From contig NZ_SMKQ01000008.1 of NCBI RefSeq assembly GCF_004348995.1, positions 42,170 through 106,169 on the forward strand: a DNA stretch of 64,000 nt, read 5' to 3'. The notes below the pieces were generated by a model. The model was not told where the DNA came from. It did no database searches and saw nothing but the letters and a program-made list of their open reading frames with translations. The DNA is from Nonomuraea terrae (GTDB taxonomy: Bacteria; Actinomycetota; Actinomycetes; Streptosporangiales; Streptosporangiaceae). This document shows, piece by piece, positions 26,034 through 34,092 of the stretch; within the stretch, counting starts at the first letter, position 1; each line of letters begins with the position of its first letter. The position numbers were made by a program, and so were the translations under genes.

Positions 26034-26273
26034 TCACCTCTGGCGTTCGACCCCGGCTGCGTCCAGCCATTGCTGGCCCTGCCTGCCGGCCAGTACCGCG
26101 GCTGGAGCTGACGCCACCTCCAGGGCTGTCGACGCGAACGAGGTGTGGGCTTCCGCCGCCGCGGCGAGGGCTGAGACCTTTGCCCAATCGCTTTCGCGGC
26201 GGGCCTTGGCGAGCTCGTCGAGGCAGTCCGCCGCCTCGCTGAGGTGCTCGGGTCCGGTCATTCGTCTAGCCAT
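26034..26273 (-). CDS. Hypothetical protein downstream of translocase
   Basis: A 79-residue helical protein (LSEAADCLDELAKARRESDW; ALAAAAEAHTSFASTALEV). The internal ATG 26273 is chosen because AGGAGG lies 7-12 bases upstream. It starts 12 bases after the translocase stop and so is in the same operon. Unknown role. Confidence 0.65.
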   Translation of the reverse strand: MARRMTGPEHLSEAADCLDELAKARRESDWAKVSALAAAAEAHTSFASTALEVASAPAAVLAGRQGQQWLDAAGVERQR

Positions 26274-26284
26274 GGGAAGGCCTC

Positions 26285-28219
26285 CTAGGACTCGTTGGGA
26301 ACCATCTGGTAGACGTCGCCCTTCTGGCGGGCGACGCCGGCCTTGGTGAGGGCACGGAGGGCGGCAGGGATCTCCGAGAGGGGCACGTTCTCGCCGATCT
26401 GCTGGCGGACGGCGGCGCACACCTTGCCGACCTCCATCGGCCCGTTCAGCAACGCCTTCTCGACCGCGGCCTGTACGTCGCCAGACGTCGGCTGGGACGT
26501 CTTGGACTCTGAGTGTGCGGGCTTCGTCTGCCGCGGGTCACGACCGCGCGTCTTGTGGTGGCGGTACTCGTCCATCCAGGCGAGCGTCCGTTCCCCAAGC
26601 TGGCCCGCCGCGGGAGTGGAGGCGATACCGAACGCGTCACGCACGGGCATCATGCGCGCCGTGGCGCCCGGCCGGCGGTCGACGCCAGTCAGGTAGCCGA
26701 GGCCGTGAGTTTTGCTGCCGTCCCGGAAGTACTCGGGAAGCTTGGACGGGTCCGAGGGCAGGCCGACCATGCCGTGGTCCTGCGACGAGCCTGTACGGAG
26801 CGCTGTGAGGCTGCCGCCGGACAGCAGGTTGGAACGGAACGACTGCTTGTTGAAGAAGTTGTCCAGGCCCAGGTTCTGGTTGACCACGAGCAGGCCGCCG
26901 CCGGCCTTACGCCAGGTACGGACCCCAGTGGACAGCAGCTCGTAGCCGAGGGCGCCGAACGGGCCGTCGAGGAACAGCTTCAGCTCCTCGACGCAGACCA
27001 GGATCATCGTCATGCCGTTCAGGTCCGGGTCGCCCGGCAGCAGGTACGGCTTGCCCTTGCGCTCGCGACCCAGGTCATCGACCCAGGGGGCATGTGCCAC
27101 GTAGTGGGCGCGCTTGGCCATGACGAAGTCGAACATCTGCAGGTTCTCGTACGTCGCCTCGTGCCCTTCCCCGTAGATGGGGGTGCGGCCGGACCAGTCC
27201 GGCTGAGAGCTGCCATCCTGCGGGTCGAGCAGCGCCGTGGCGATGAGCGGGCACCGGTGGGCGAGGGCAAGCAGAGCGGACACGTGCGCGGACTTACCGG
27301 AGCCGGTGTCGCCTGCGACGACGCCCATCTGCGCGCCACCGGACGGCGTCCAGAACTGCCGGCGGGCGGGCTGCAGGTCGAAGAACGTGCCGACTCTGGC
27401 GATGCCCGTTTTGGGGTCGATTGCGGCGCCGGAGTCTTCCAGCCAGATGGTTTCCTGCAGGTTGGATTCGGACCGGATGACGGTCACTCGTGCGCGGGAG
27501 GCGTCCCCGTCGCCGCAATCCTCGACGGCGACCCGCGAGGGGTGCACCTGGTTAGCCGACGCGATTGTCTCCACAGCCGCAGGCAGGATCATCTGCGAAA
27601 ACCGGGTGGTGCCGGGCTCGCCGACGATGATGCCGGTGTAACCGTTCGGGACGGGCTCGACCTGCTCCAGCGCGGTCACCTTGAACGCTTGCGGGCTGGA
27701 GTTCGGGGCGACCCGCTCCTGCCACAGCGCCACCTCGGGCGCCACTGCGGCGGTTTTCTGCTGCGCGGGCTGGTCCTTCGCCGCGGGAGCGACCTTGGGG
27801 CGGGGGCGGCGCAGCACGCCCAACACGTACGGCACCGAGAGGATGATGCCGGCGATCCACAGCAGGAGCGCCACCCATCCGTACGGGCCGAACAGGCTCG
27901 CCGCCGCTGCCCACAGCACACCGGCCGCGACGTTGACGATCGGCAGGTCCTGGCCGCGTCGTTCGGCGTTGCCGAGCACGACAACGGCGGTGGCGGTGAT
28001 GACGCCGACGCGGATCAGCGGATGCGCCTCAAGGGCGTCGGCCGCCCACGCGGTCGTGTGGAGGGTGGCCAGCCACGCCACGGGCTGCAGCAGCGCGAGC
28101 TTGCCCCGCTCGTGGTGAGCGACCCGGCGGGCGGTGCGCAGCACGGCGTCGGCCCGGTTCGGCTGGGCCTGAGGGCTCGCGTCCGCGGCTGGTGCGGTCA
28201 CCGTGTCGTGACTGGACAT
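26285..28219 (-). CDS. FtsK/TraB-like DNA translocase
   Basis: A 644-residue protein. ATG 28219 is chosen for its GAGGAGA site. N-terminal membrane segments lie around residues 50-135 (VAWLATLHTTAWAADAL; WVALLLWIAGIILSVPYVL). The ATPase domain has Walker A GDTGSGKS at about 303-310 and a Walker B-like strand MTMILVCVEELKLFLDG. The last ~70 residues look like a winged helix (VGKVCAAVRQQIGENVPLSE), recalling the DNA-reading FtsK gamma domain. In actinomycete conjugation, such hexameric pumps move double-stranded DNA between hyphae. It shares little obvious sequence with the translocase at 40,848. Confidence 0.85.
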   Translation of the reverse strand: MSSHDTVTAPAADASPQAQPNRADAVLRTARRVAHHERGKLALLQPVAWLATLHTTAWAADALEAHPLIRVGVITATAVVVLGNAERRGQDLPIVNVAAGVLWAAAASLFGPYGWVALLLWIAGIILSVPYVLGVLRRPRPKVAPAAKDQPAQQKTAAVAPEVALWQERVAPNSSPQAFKVTALEQVEPVPNGYTGIIVGEPGTTRFSQMILPAAVETIASANQVHPSRVAVEDCGDGDASRARVTVIRSESNLQETIWLEDSGAAIDPKTGIARVGTFFDLQPARRQFWTPSGGAQMGVVAGDTGSGKSAHVSALLALAHRCPLIATALLDPQDGSSQPDWSGRTPIYGEGHEATYENLQMFDFVMAKRAHYVAHAPWVDDLGRERKGKPYLLPGDPDLNGMTMILVCVEELKLFLDGPFGALGYELLSTGVRTWRKAGGGLLVVNQNLGLDNFFNKQSFRSNLLSGGSLTALRTGSSQDHGMVGLPSDPSKLPEYFRDGSKTHGLGYLTGVDRRPGATARMMPVRDAFGIASTPAAGQLGERTLAWMDEYRHHKTRGRDPRQTKPAHSESKTSQPTSGDVQAAVEKALLNGPMEVGKVCAAVRQQIGENVPLSEIPAALRALTKAGVARQKGDVYQMVPNES

Positions 28220-28238
28220 GGGGTTTCTCCTCGGAGGG

Positions 28239-28988
28239 TTAGTTGTTCGCGACTTCGAGGGCGCGGTTGGCGATGCGCTCCGCAACGCCAGCGGCCTGGT
28301 TGAGCAGGTCCTGCAGCTGGGCCGTCTCGCCGAGCAGGTCGGAGTTCTCGTTGAGGATTTCCGCCATGGAGGCGGCGAGGTTCTCGCTGCCGCTCATCTG
28401 GTTCCGCAGCTCCTGCGCGAACTCCTGGTGGGCGGTGGCGTAGCTGGTCAGGCCTGTGGCCTCGGTCTGCATCTCGGTTCCTTCCTGGACGGGTTCCGCC
28501 TCCGGGCTGGGGGCGGGTTCGGGTTGCGGCTTGCTGTCGTCGGCCGGTTCGGGCTGAGAGGTAGGCTTCTGCGCTTCGGGCGCGGGCTGGTCAGTCGCAG
28601 GCGGCGGGGCGGGCTGGTCGTCGCGCTTGACGACGACCGCCTCGATCACCTCGCCGTCGACGGGCTGGGAGTCCTTCCACTGCCGGTAGCGGTCTCGGCC
28701 GCCATCCCACGCTGACCGGCGGATGCGGTTCGCCGCGGCGATGGTCTTGCACGCGCCGTACGTGGCGGCGAGACCCCATGACGCCCACCGGCGAGGGTTG
28801 ATCGCGCGGGGGTTGCCTGCGCGGAGCTTCTGCTGGGCGAAGGTGTAGCCGTCACGGAACTCGCGGACGGCCTGGCTCTTGCCGGCCTCCCACGCGCCTG
28901 AGGCGGCGGCTCTGGCGTCGGGGCGGCGCCACAGGACGCCGCCGCACACGATCGCCGCGATGAGCAAGGAGAGGAGGAAGATGCTCAT
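28239..28988 (-). CDS. Membrane-anchored transfer-associated protein
   Basis: A 249-residue protein with one N-terminal membrane helix (FLLSLLIAAIVCGGVLW), a basic region, a long Pro/Gln/Glu linker (about 120-180) and a C-terminal coiled coil (FAQELRNQMSGSENLAASM; LQDLLNQAAGVAERIANRA). It lies just before the translocase gene (19-base gap). A Spd-type spreading role or a tether for the translocase fits the context but is inferred. Confidence 0.65.
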   Translation of the reverse strand: MSIFLLSLLIAAIVCGGVLWRRPDARAAASGAWEAGKSQAVREFRDGYTFAQQKLRAGNPRAINPRRWASWGLAATYGACKTIAAANRIRRSAWDGGRDRYRQWKDSQPVDGEVIEAVVVKRDDQPAPPPATDQPAPEAQKPTSQPEPADDSKPQPEPAPSPEAEPVQEGTEMQTEATGLTSYATAHQEFAQELRNQMSGSENLAASMAEILNENSDLLGETAQLQDLLNQAAGVAERIANRALEVANN

Positions 28989-29386
28989 CGCGTGTCCACA
29001 CGCGAGGTCAGGGTCTGAACGTTCGTCTCCACCAGGTCAGCCACGTAGCCGAAGGTGGTGTCCCCGGTGAACAGGACGATGGTCAGCAACGCCGGCAGAG
29101 CGAACAGGTTCCACGGCTTGTCGAGCTTCTTGTCGGACAGGTCCGCGGCGGTGGCGATGCCGAAGCCGCTCCCCAGGATGAGGGCGATGCTGCCGACGAT
29201 CAGAGTGGCGACCATGCCTGCACCTGCGGCGAGTTGGGCGACCCACGCGGCGATACCCACCAGGCCCAGCCCTGCCAGGAACATGAGGGCGCCCATGACG
29301 GGCCACCACTTGTCGCGCTTCTTGAGCTGGAGCGCGGAGTAGAGGAACACGGCGGTGGCGACCAGGCCGCCAAGGATGAGACCCAT
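28985..29386 (-). CDS. Four-helix membrane protein, Spd-like
   Basis: A 133-residue protein with about four membrane helices (MGLILGGLVATAVFLYSAL; ALMFLAGLGLVGIAAWVAQ; MVATLIVGSIALILGSGFG; LFALPALLTIVLFTG). The stop overlaps the next start. Clusters of small membrane proteins beside a TraB-type pump are typical of spread (spd) genes in actinomycete plasmids and AICEs. Confidence 0.65.
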   Translation of the reverse strand: MGLILGGLVATAVFLYSALQLKKRDKWWPVMGALMFLAGLGLVGIAAWVAQLAAGAGMVATLIVGSIALILGSGFGIATAADLSDKKLDKPWNLFALPALLTIVLFTGDTTFGYVADLVETNVQTLTSRVDTR

Positions 29387-29397
29387 GGTTGGTCCTT

Positions 29398-29835
29398 TCA
29401 GAGGAAGAGGGCGATGAAGGCGATGAGCAGGCCGGTGCCAGCCAGCAGGCTCGGATAGCTGATGATCAGGAGGAGGAGGTGCGCCACGGCGCTGACCGCG
29501 ATGACGGGGGCGCCGTAGATGGCGTACGGGATGCGCAGGATCAGCGCGTCCTTGATGTACGGCTTCGGATCAGTCCAGAACTGGCGGGCCAGATCCGCGA
29601 CCGGGCGGGGGCGCATCCCGAGGAGGCCGTCGCCGATCCACGCGGCACGCCACCCGTCGGCAGTCCGCTCCAGCGCCGGCCGTACGGCCAGGGCCAGCGC
29701 CAGAGAACGCTTCTGATCGGCGGCCGACTCCTCAACAGGCGCGGGCACAGAGTGGGGAAACAGCACCACCTCGGCCGGCTTCTCCGCAGGCGCCTCGCCT
29801 GGCAGGTCCAGCTGGAACAGGTCACGCGCTGGCAC
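29398..29835 (-). CDS. Membrane protein, Spd-like
   Basis: A 145-residue protein with a soluble N-terminal half and C-terminal membrane helices (YGAPVIAVSAVAHLLLLI; LAGTGLLIAFIALFL). GTG 29835 follows GAGGAGGT. It overlaps the gene upstream by 14 bases. Context suggests a role in intramycelial spread. Confidence 0.6.
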   Translation of the reverse strand: MPARDLFQLDLPGEAPAEKPAEVVLFPHSVPAPVEESAADQKRSLALALAVRPALERTADGWRAAWIGDGLLGMRPRPVADLARQFWTDPKPYIKDALILRIPYAIYGAPVIAVSAVAHLLLLIISYPSLLAGTGLLIAFIALFL

Positions 29836-30094
29836 GGGACTTACCTCCTCTCTGCGACATCAGATGGGCGTGGTGCTTGGCGTTGAGTCCGGACGCGAAC
29901 GACATGAGCTGGTTCGCGAGGGTGAGTCCCTGCTCGTGCGCTTTCGCCGCGTCCCGGCGGTCCAAGTGCTTGAGCTCGGCTACCGCCCACCAGGCCGCCC
30001 ACCAGAACCGCATGACGCCGTTCTTCTCGCGGGCGATGCGGTTCTCGTGGAAGGTGCGGCGGGTCTGAGGGCCGGTCTGGCGCTTCTGCGACAA
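29822..30094 (-). CDS. Small hypothetical protein (TTG start)
   Basis: A 90-residue basic protein (NGVMRFWWAAWWAVAELKHL; LANQLMSFASGLNAKHHAHL). TTG 30094 is selected because GGAGGA lies seven bases before it and no better start is in frame nearby. First gene of the run of membrane and translocase genes, directly downstream of the repeat-rich control region at 30,135-30,190. Confidence 0.6.
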   Translation of the reverse strand: MSQKRQTGPQTRRTFHENRIAREKNGVMRFWWAAWWAVAELKHLDRRDAAKAHEQGLTLANQLMSFASGLNAKHHAHLMSQRGGKSRASA

Positions 30095-30134
30095 GGGGAC
30101 TCCTCCGTTGCGGATAGTGAGGTTGACAAGGGCG

Positions 30135-30190
30135 GTTATACTCGCGCGCGTAACGCTTCTGTGCGCGTTACGTAACGCTTCTGCGTTAGG
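30135..30190 (-). promoter_or_regulatory. Candidate promoter/operator of the transfer operon
   Basis: On the minus strand a TATAAC -10-like box (30135-30140) is preceded by a cluster of gcgttac/gtaacgc elements. Gtaacgc lies at about 30150-30156 and 30172-30178, gcgttac at 30165-30171, and gcgtta follows. It includes the perfect palindrome GCGTTACGTAACGC (30165-30178) and a direct repeat gtaacgcttctg about 22 bp apart. This arrangement is suited to a repressor such as the GntR protein at 33,334. Confidence 0.55.
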
Positions 30191-30265
30191 GGGCCTCTCG
30201 GCAGGGTTCGGCCGGCTCGCAGGACGTCTCTCCATGGCTTGCCGATCGGTTACGGGTTGTGACCA

Positions 30266-30673
30266 TCACGAGGTCACCTCCAACAACCAGCCGTCGAGAT
30301 CGATCAGGTCCTTCTCGCGGCCGAGGGGCACCAGCCGGAAGGTGGCGTCGATGAACGCCTCCAACTTCACCCGCTCGGCGTACAGCTCCTGGCGGCGGCC
30401 GTTGAGGGGCAGTGTGAGAGTGATGTAGTCGCTGTCGACGATGTGCGGCTCGATCCGCACTGCGCCGTCGCCGGTCGGCTTCTCCAGGCCGTCGATGAGC
30501 AGCGCCCTGCCGAACAGGACCTTGGTCACGTGGCGGCCGTCGCCGCGCGGGAGCACGAGCTCAACGGCGAACGGATCTGACAGCCGGTAGACGAGCGAGG
30601 CCGCGTACGGCTGTTCGTCGTGGCGGTCCGCCACCCACAAGATGGCTGGCCGGTGCACGAAGTTGGTCTTCAC
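30266..30673 (-). CDS. SsgA-like (SALP family) cell-division/sporulation protein
   Basis: A 135-residue protein with the SsgA/SsgB family signature: DPFAVELVL, then FGRALLIDGLEKPTGDGAVR, a beta region, and KLEAFIDATFRLVPLGRE. Length matches the family (about 130-145). SsgA-like proteins act in septum placement and wall remodelling in sporulating actinomycetes; SsgB recruits FtsZ. GTG 30673 overlaps the stop of the upstream membrane protein (GTGA) and has GGAGGT upstream. A copy inside a transfer cluster is unusual and could affect cross-walls during spread. Confidence 0.82.
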   Translation of the reverse strand: MKTNFVHRPAILWVADRHDEQPYAASLVYRLSDPFAVELVLPRGDGRHVTKVLFGRALLIDGLEKPTGDGAVRIEPHIVDSDYITLTLPLNGRRQELYAERVKLEAFIDATFRLVPLGREKDLIDLDGWLLEVTS

Positions 30674-31881
30674 GCCGACACCTCCGCCGGCTCCGAAGCG
30701 TCCGAGTCGGCGACCGATCTGGTCGGTGCGATGACCGTTCCGTCTTGTTCGAACGTGTAGCCCTGAGCGGTCATCCGCTTCTGCACTTCCTGGACGCGCT
30801 TGAGAGCCCAGGTTTCGCTGAATCGGAACCGCTCCGCGACTTCGGTTTTCGAGGGGCGCCGACCTTCACCGTTTCTGCCACGGCACCTTGCACGGATCCA
30901 CTCGCGGGCCTCGCGATTGTCCTGCTCGTCGGGCCTTTCGCGGTCGCCGTCGGAGTCGCCGTCTCGGTCGCGGGTTCGGTCGCCGAAATCGGTGTCGTCG
31001 GCGACCGTGAGCGCGACCGGTTGCGCGACCGTCAGGGGGGTGGCCGGAGCGACCATCGCCGGTCGCGTGATCGGTCGCGTCTCGGTCGCGTCGGCGGCCG
31101 GGGAAGCGACCGCCGGCGCGACCGAAGTTGTCGGCTCGCTGCTCTCCACGCCACGCATGCGGCGGGTCGTCCACGCCCTCAGTTCGGCGAGCGCCTGAGA
31201 GCCGGTGTCCGGCTCGGCGGGTTCGGTGGCGGCGTGTGCTTCCGCGATCGCCTTCGCCCGCTCGACCGCTTCAGCGGTAGCACCGTCGATGGCCGCGGCC
31301 CGTACGGCGGCGGCGTGGTACGCCTTGTGTACGGCGAGGGTGATCTGGTGCTTCAGCGTCGTGACGGCTTCGGCCGCGCAGAACACCATGATCGGCGGCA
31401 CGGAGTGGAGCAGGATCAACGCCGGGTCCAGGACCGTCCACGCCGACCACGTGTTCATCGCGTACGTGAGCGCGAGCGCCGTCCACTTGGTGCGGCGGAT
31501 CCACCGGCCGGCCTTGATCCGCTGTCGGGCGATGATCTGCTCGCCGAGGAGGACGCCGACGAGGACGAGGGACACCATGGGGTCGAGCAGCCAGGCGATC
31601 CACCACCCGATCTCTTCCTGGGTGCTGCCCTGGGCGGCGAACGACTGGACGTTCGCCATCGTGAACGCCAGCCCGAGGATGAGCCCGGTCCAGATCAGCC
31701 GGTCGACGCGGGTCCGCAGCCGCTCGATGCGGAGGGCGACCACGTCCGGGTCGGTGTCGTAGGCGCGCACGTCGGCAGCGGCTTTCGCCGCGGCGGCGAG
31801 CTTCTGCGCCCGCGTTGGGCGGCGCCGCTTGGCCCAGTCGTTGACCGGGCGGTCCGGCGGGCCGTGCTGGCTACTGTTCAT
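30670..31881 (-). CDS. DUF2637/SpdB-like membrane protein with C-terminal HTH
   Basis: A 403-residue protein with a basic N-terminus, four membrane helices between about residues 60 and 175 (IWTGLILGLAFTMANVQSF; IGWWIAWLLDPMVSLVLVGV), a long low-complexity linker, and a C-terminal helix-turn-helix-like segment (PSKTEVAERFRFSETWALKR). This is the plan of DUF2637/Spd proteins in actinomycete conjugative elements. The linker-coding DNA (30942-31124) carries an array of CGGTCGCG sites in both orientations, so it may have a second, DNA-level role. Confidence 0.72.
   Translation of the reverse strand: MNSSQHGPPDRPVNDWAKRRRPTRAQKLAAAAKAAADVRAYDTDPDVVALRIERLRTRVDRLIWTGLILGLAFTMANVQSFAAQGSTQEEIGWWIAWLLDPMVSLVLVGVLLGEQIIARQRIKAGRWIRRTKWTALALTYAMNTWSAWTVLDPALILLHSVPPIMVFCAAEAVTTLKHQITLAVHKAYHAAAVRAAAIDGATAEAVERAKAIAEAHAATEPAEPDTGSQALAELRAWTTRRMRGVESSEPTTSVAPAVASPAADATETRPITRPAMVAPATPLTVAQPVALTVADDTDFGDRTRDRDGDSDGDRERPDEQDNREAREWIRARCRGRNGEGRRPSKTEVAERFRFSETWALKRVQEVQKRMTAQGYTFEQDGTVIAPTRSVADSDASEPAEVSA
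30942..31124. repeat. CGGTCGCG octamer array (candidate clt/TRS locus)
   Basis: Seven perfect copies of CGGTCGCG or its complement lie at 30965, 31012, 31024, 31060, 31072, 31083 and 31117. Five further GGTCGC/GCGACC hexamers lie at 30942, 30978, 31001, 31049 and 31106. Several are 11-12 bp apart, about one helical turn. The copies use different reading frames of the gene they lie in, so protein repetition does not explain them. TraB-type pumps bind 8-bp repeats at the clt locus of transfer. Confidence 0.6.
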
Positions 31882-32076
31882 CGCTCCGGTTCCAATCAGG
31901 GGAAGGTCGGTCGTTGGCGCCCGCCCGGGACTCGCACGCCGGGTGTCTGCTGGCCGGTCTGGGGTGGTGCCCCGTCCGCGGGGCTCTGTGGGTGGATTCC
32001 GCCCACGGACGGGGAGTGGTGTCGCCCGGCTGCCGAGCCGCAGGGTTACCGCGGTGGGATGCGGCAGCCGGGCAAG

Positions 32077-32223
32077 TCATCGCGAGCCTCGCCGTGGGCT
32101 GCAGGTGGCGCAGGTGCATCCGTTCCTGACCAGGTTGGGGCGGTCGGACGGGCGCATCGCGGTGCACGCCTTCATCGCCTGGTCGAGGGTGGCGAGTGTC
32201 GCCTTGATCTGGTCGGCGGTCAT
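32077..32223 (-). CDS. 48-residue hypothetical protein
   Basis: MTADQIKATLATLDQAMKAC begins a short helical protein ending in a Cys-x-Cys-x2-Cys group (NGCTCATCS). ATG 32223 is preceded by AGGAGG at ideal spacing and overlaps the stop of the upstream gene. Probably a small metal-binding protein; role unknown. Confidence 0.6.
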   Translation of the reverse strand: MTADQIKATLATLDQAMKACTAMRPSDRPNLVRNGCTCATCSPRRGSR

Positions 32224-32606
32224 CGGGCCACCTCCTGGGAGGTCTGCTCGTGACGGATCTGCACATCGGCGATCCGCCCGCGGATGGCCGCAGCGATAGG
32301 CCGCGGCACTGCCCGGCACATGCCGGCGTGGTCGTTGGCGTCCTCGCGGGCTTCCTGCTCACGGCGGAACCCGGGGTCGTGGTAGGTGTCGCCCTCACGT
32401 CCGTAGGAGCCGCAACCGTGGCAGCGCCAGTTGTAGCCGTCGATCTCGTACGGCTTGCTGGCCCCGTACGGGGCGCCCCTGTGGTCGAAGGTGGTGGTGA
32501 ACCGCTGGCGGTCCAGGTCGACCATGGCGCCGCCGAGAGTGACGAAGCGGGCGACGAGGGTCGTGGGCCAGTCCTCAGCCTGCTCGGCTGCTCTCCGGCG
32601 GATCAT
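32220..32606 (-). CDS. Hypothetical protein with zinc-binding-like cluster
   Basis: A 128-residue protein. Residues about 35-60 are beta-rich (FTTTFDHRGAPYGASKPYEI). A Cys/His group follows (YNWRCHGCGSYG, TYHDPGF, NDHAGMCR). The start overlaps the stop of the gene upstream, as throughout this small-gene run. No family recognised. Confidence 0.6.
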   Translation of the reverse strand: MIRRRAAEQAEDWPTTLVARFVTLGGAMVDLDRQRFTTTFDHRGAPYGASKPYEIDGYNWRCHGCGSYGREGDTYHDPGFRREQEAREDANDHAGMCRAVPRPIAAAIRGRIADVQIRHEQTSQEVAR

Positions 32607-32911
32607 CGGGCCACCGCCTGACGGGGCACGTACGAGCGGAGGTCGATGACGTCCGCCGGCATCGGCAGGCCGGCCTCGTGGCGGACGGCGGCGACCCGCT
32701 GCAGGATCGACAGCGCCCCCTGGAACAAGGCGTCCGTTTCGGTGACGATCCGCTGCTGCTTCTCGCTCGTGAGAGAGACGACGTTAGGGCCGTGTGACAT
32801 CATGGTGAGCGTCCTTCCGTAACCGGACCGGTGATGGGGGACACGCGAGTGGGCGGCTTCGTCTTGGCGGATGAGGGCCGCCCTTCGCATGTCTTGGGGG
32901 ATCGCGTTCAT
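32603..32911 (-). CDS. Hypothetical protein
   Basis: A 102-residue protein. ATG 32911 is chosen because it overlaps the stop of the HTH gene (ATGA); a shorter start at 32803 with a GAAGGA site is possible and would give 66 residues beginning MMSHGPNVVSL. The helical body (QRIVTETDALFQGALSILQR) has no recognised domain. Confidence 0.55.
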   Translation of the reverse strand: MNAIPQDMRRAALIRQDEAAHSRVPHHRSGYGRTLTMMSHGPNVVSLTSEKQQRIVTETDALFQGALSILQRVAAVRHEAGLPMPADVIDLRSYVPRQAVAR

Positions 32912-33135
32912 CAGATCGCGACCTCTTCCTGCTCGGCTCCCCACTTGGGCGTGGCCAGCAGTGCGTCTACAAAGGCGCGCGGGACTTGCTTCCTGCTGCG
33001 CACTGGCACGTGCGGGAATTCGCCGCTAGCGACAGCGCGCCGGACGGTCACAGGGGAGACGCCGAGCAGTTCGGCAACCTCGGGTATCGGCAGTGCCTGC
33101 CGCCTGTCCTCACACGTAGCGCTCTGATCGCTCAA
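32911..33135 (-). CDS. Excisionase-type helix-turn-helix protein
   Basis: A 74-residue protein with a MerR/AlpA-like HTH (PIPEVAELLGVSPVTVRRAV, then ASGEFPHVPV). This is the form of recombination directionality factors and small regulators in AICEs. TTG 33135 follows AGGGAG and is the only good start. It is divergent from the GntR gene and leads a run of overlapping small genes. With no integrase nearby it may act on transcription rather than excision. Confidence 0.7.
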   Translation of the reverse strand: MSDQSATCEDRRQALPIPEVAELLGVSPVTVRRAVASGEFPHVPVRSRKQVPRAFVDALLATPKWGAEQEEVAI

Positions 33136-33333
33136 GGTGGCTCCCTATGGCACTGATCGCTCTTAACGCTCTCTGGTAGGTTGATGGTAGGGCGACCAAA
33201 GGCCATCCACAAGCCTTACGGGGTTATTAATTGACTCCCACCCCCTAGGTGGATGGCTCATGGTTGCCTTTAAGGTGGGATCTACACCGCACGCAAGAGC
33301 AGCCAGGTAACGAGGAGCCCATGAGGAGACCGC
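33136..33333. promoter_or_regulatory. Divergent control region between HTH and GntR genes
   Basis: The region holds an inverted repeat, gccatccac (33202-33210) and gtggatggc (33249-33257), flanking an A/T-rich segment (gttattaattgact). It also has repeated GGTAGG-type words (ggtaggttgatggtagg near 33176-33191). It probably contains promoters in both directions and an operator for the GntR protein. Confidence 0.5.
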
Positions 33334-34092
33334 ATGCCTAAGCCGCCCACGAAGGCTCAGGCGATCGCAGAAGCGCTGGCCGCAAAGATCAGAAGCGGTG
33401 AGTACGGCGTAGGAACCTGGCTTCCCTCAGAGCGAGAGCTCGCCACCGAATACGTGGCAGACCGGTCGACTGTCCGACGCGCTCTTCGGCTGCTCCGAGA
33501 GCAGGGGCTTGTCGCGCCGCCTTCCAGCCAGGGGGCCAAGGTTGTCGACCCCAACGCCCAGCCGGTTCAGCGCCACGCCTCCGATATCACCAGCAGAGTG
33601 GGGCAGTGGCGGGGATTTCACGTGTCGATCCTGGCCCTGGGTCGAGAGCCGTTCACGCACACAGAGATTGATGAAGTGCAAGCTGATGCGGACCTTGGCC
33701 GCTGGCTCGGCGTCCCGGTCGGATCACGGCTGCTGCGTCGGAGTCGTGTCCAGGGCGTTGTGGGTGATGCCCCCGTACAGACGTCCACGACGTACCTGCC
33801 CTGGGAGTACGTCGAGCTGGTCCCGAGGCTGCTACAGGTCGACACTGGGCCAGGCGGAATGTATTCGAGACTGGAGGAGATCGGGCATCCGGTGGGGGAG
33901 TTCGAGGACAGCGTTTCATGCCGGCTGCCGAACGCCGCTGAACAGGAAGTCCTAGAGATCCCAGCGTCGGAGCCGGTACTGACTATCTGGAGACGGGCCT
34001 ACGACGTGAATGGCCGCATCCTCGACGTCACACACAGAGTCGTTGTCGGCAGCCGCCATGAACAGATCTACCGTTACGGGCCTGGAGCATGA
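33334..34092 (+). CDS. GntR-family repressor with UTRA domain (KorSA-like)
   Basis: A 252-residue protein. Residues about 8-75 are a GntR winged helix (WLPSERELATEYVADRSTVR). Residues about 95-245 are a UTRA ligand domain (GSRLLRRSRVQGVVGDAPVQ; LTIWRRAYDVNGRILDV). In pSAM2, KorSA is a GntR repressor of transfer and replication genes. The coupling to the following Nudix gene (ATGA overlap) matches the KorSA-Pif association of pSAM2-type elements. GAGGAG precedes the ATG. Confidence 0.82.
   Translation: MPKPPTKAQAIAEALAAKIRSGEYGVGTWLPSERELATEYVADRSTVRRALRLLREQGLVAPPSSQGAKVVDPNAQPVQRHASDITSRVGQWRGFHVSILALGREPFTHTEIDEVQADADLGRWLGVPVGSRLLRRSRVQGVVGDAPVQTSTTYLPWEYVELVPRLLQVDTGPGGMYSRLEEIGHPVGEFEDSVSCRLPNAAEQEVLEIPASEPVLTIWRRAYDVNGRILDVTHRVVVGSRHEQIYRYGPGA

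Noticed and set aside
30123..30142. TTGACA and TATACT boxes on the plus strand
   Set aside because: Only 8 bases separate them, so they cannot be one sigma-70-type promoter; the minus-strand TATAAC with the repeat cluster is a better candidate.
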